Source of the DNA: Acidimicrobiaceae bacterium | GTDB taxonomy: Bacteria; Actinomycetota; Acidimicrobiia; Acidimicrobiales; MedAcidi-G1 | NCBI GenBank assembly: GCA_003541675.1 | Contig: DPMC01000010.1 | Span: 1-7,550 of the forward strand | Direction of reading: 5' to 3' | DNA: 7,550 bases | Shown here: in pieces, positions 6,541-7,550 of the stretch | Layout of the letters: every line of letters starts with the position of its first letter | How positions within the stretch are numbered: the first letter of the stretch is position 1 | Notes under the pieces: generated by a model | Seen by the model: only the letters and a program-made list of their open reading frames with translations | Told to the model about the DNA's origin: nothing | Databases searched by the model: none | Position numbers and translations under genes: made by a program

Positions 6541-7550
6541 CTAGGACAGGGAGCCGGCCGGTGGTCGGCCGGTGATGTGCTCGGAGAGCCAGCGTCCGCT
6601 CTCCTTGAGCCGTCGATTCCTGGTCACTAGCCCGCGGGGCCCGGCAAAGCCCGGGACCGGCCCCCAGCCTGCGGTGGAGTAACCGTCGAGGAGCGCGTCG
6701 TGGAACAAGCCCACGACCGGTATCCCGTCGACCGCCGCCGACTCAACCTGGGCGACGACGTCGCGCAGCAACTCGTTGCGCCAGTCATCGTCGGTCGTGG
6801 ACACGCCCCATCCGGCGACTACGAGTTTCTGCTCATCGAGCCGGTCGTGGATCCTCCGGAGGGCCACGCCGAGTTCCTCGGGGAGGGGCGCTCCACCGGT
6901 GGCGTCGACCCGGGCACCTGCCGGGTAGGGCCACGTGGTCCCGTTGCCATCCAGGGCGACCGGATGGTCCCCGACCACGCCCACCAGGTCGAAGGCGTTG
7001 GCCAACTCCGGCCGGTCCACCGGAGAGCGCCAAGGCCAGGCCATCTCACCGTCGCTCAGGGCCCGCAGCCACGGATCCCAGAGCACCTGCTCCCAGTGGA
7101 GGGTCTGGTCACGGGCCAGGTCCAGAGCCTGCTGCCCGGCCTGACTCCTGACCCGGTCCCCACCGATGGTTCCCTCGGGGGACGTGGCGAACACTGACGG
7201 CGCGCCGAATACGCCCATGACCGGAGCGTCACCGCTCTGCAGGAGGCGCCACGCTTCGAAGGTTGCTTCGAGTGCGCCCTCGATAGCGACCTGGGCCGCC
7301 TCGGGGTTGGTCCTACCGGGGGGGCGGATACCTAGCAGGTGACCCCGGAAGGCTGATCCGATGGGGTCCTCGATGGGGACCCAGCCGGCGGCCAGATCCT
7401 CGAGGGCCTCGGCGGTGCGATCGACGTGGCGGGCCCACCAGCTGCTTCGGCTTGCTGGCTCGGCGAACCCTCGCTCGTCGTCAGCGAACCACCCGGGGAG
7501 CGTCCCGTGGACCAACGTGACCCATGGTCGTAGCTTTGCCTCGACGGCGG
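6541..7550 (-). CDS. GH1-like glycosidase homologue lacking catalytic residues, 5' end outside window
   Basis: The frame is open to the window edge; reading from the edge it gives LRPWVTLVHGTLPGWF, matching the barrel strand 'P-VTLHH-tLP-W' of GH1 beta-glucosidases, so a TTG at 7515 is internal and the true start lies upstream. Residue numbers here count from that TTG. The GH1 acid/base motif TxNEP appears as PIEDP (47-51), with Asp50 where Glu is expected. The nucleophile motif TENG appears as AGWG (234-237), with Gly235 in place of Glu. The usual NYY after 'DFxGV' is replaced (DLVGVVGD), and the sugar-binding 'LLDNFEW' segment is LLDGYST. The C-terminal GLV...K.SG.W ending is kept. The overall fold is therefore GH1, but catalysis and the standard glucose pocket look lost. 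The protein ends at a TAG (6543-6541). Roughly the first quarter of the protein is missing. No role can be assigned; the GH2-like neighbour shows the same type of loss. Confidence 0.75.
   Translation of the reverse strand, partial: AVEAKLRPWVTLVHGTLPGWFADDERGFAEPASRSSWWARHVDRTAEALEDLAAGWVPIEDPIGSAFRGHLLGIRPPGRTNPEAAQVAIEGALEATFEAWRLLQSGDAPVMGVFGAPSVFATSPEGTIGGDRVRSQAGQQALDLARDQTLHWEQVLWDPWLRALSDGEMAWPWRSPVDRPELANAFDLVGVVGDHPVALDGNGTTWPYPAGARVDATGGAPLPEELGVALRRIHDRLDEQKLVVAGWGVSTTDDDWRNELLRDVVAQVESAAVDGIPVVGLFHDALLDGYSTAGWGPVPGFAGPRGLVTRNRRLKESGRWLSEHITGRPPAGSLS

Noticed and set aside
6541..7515. TTG at 7515 as the start of the GH1-like gene
   Set aside because: The frame remains open to the window edge and the residues upstream (LRPWVT) continue the conserved GH1 barrel strand, so the start is outside the window.
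1..7550. tRNA, rRNA, CRISPR, transposon or integrase signals
   Set aside because: None seen: no regularly spaced repeats, no terminal inverted repeats with a transposase-like frame, and no cloverleaf-like sequence ending in a T-arm consensus was recognised by eye.

Overview
The window is GC-rich DNA from a high-GC Gram-positive-type bacterium. The gene content points to an actinobacterium, possibly a marine or freshwater Acidimicrobiia-like lineage. The basis is a mycobacterial-Sdh1-like sdhC-sdhA-sdhB operon with a single five-helix membrane anchor, GC-rich third positions, a possible leaderless start, and a multicopper-oxidase tail of the kind I associate with Actinobacteria. The phylum is an inference from protein style; no rRNA or marker gene is present. 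Every gene I can support lies on the minus strand, so transcription runs from high to low coordinates.

In transcription order: (1) 7550-6541 holds the C-terminal three quarters of a glycoside hydrolase family 1 (GH1)-like protein whose start lies outside the window. (2) 6422-4284 holds a complete 712-residue GH2-like protein, possibly read from a leaderless promoter at 6456-6429. (3) 4114-466 holds sdhC, sdhA and sdhB with gaps of 23 and 32 bases, encoding a complete respiratory complex II (succinate:quinone oxidoreductase). (4) 444-244 holds a 66-codon remnant of the C-terminal cupredoxin domain of a multicopper oxidase, directly behind sdhB. (5) After a roughly 190-base intergenic region, a new gene starts at position 50 with a strong ribosome binding site and leaves the window after 16 codons.

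The sdh operon looks ordinary and intact: all FAD, substrate, iron-sulphur and candidate haem residues are in place. The unusual part is upstream. The GH1-like and GH2-like proteins both belong by fold to clan GH-A and are encoded next to each other. Both have lost both catalytic glutamates (GH1: E to D and E to G; GH2: E to A twice), yet both frames are long and open. This suggests a pair of non-hydrolytic pseudo-glycosidases kept for another role, for example carbohydrate binding or sensing, or a scaffold. Their partnership, ligand and any link to sdh are unknown. The oxidase remnant has also lost one copper-ligand histidine (HCQ instead of HCH), which fits decay.

I saw no tRNA, rRNA, CRISPR array, insertion sequence or phage gene.
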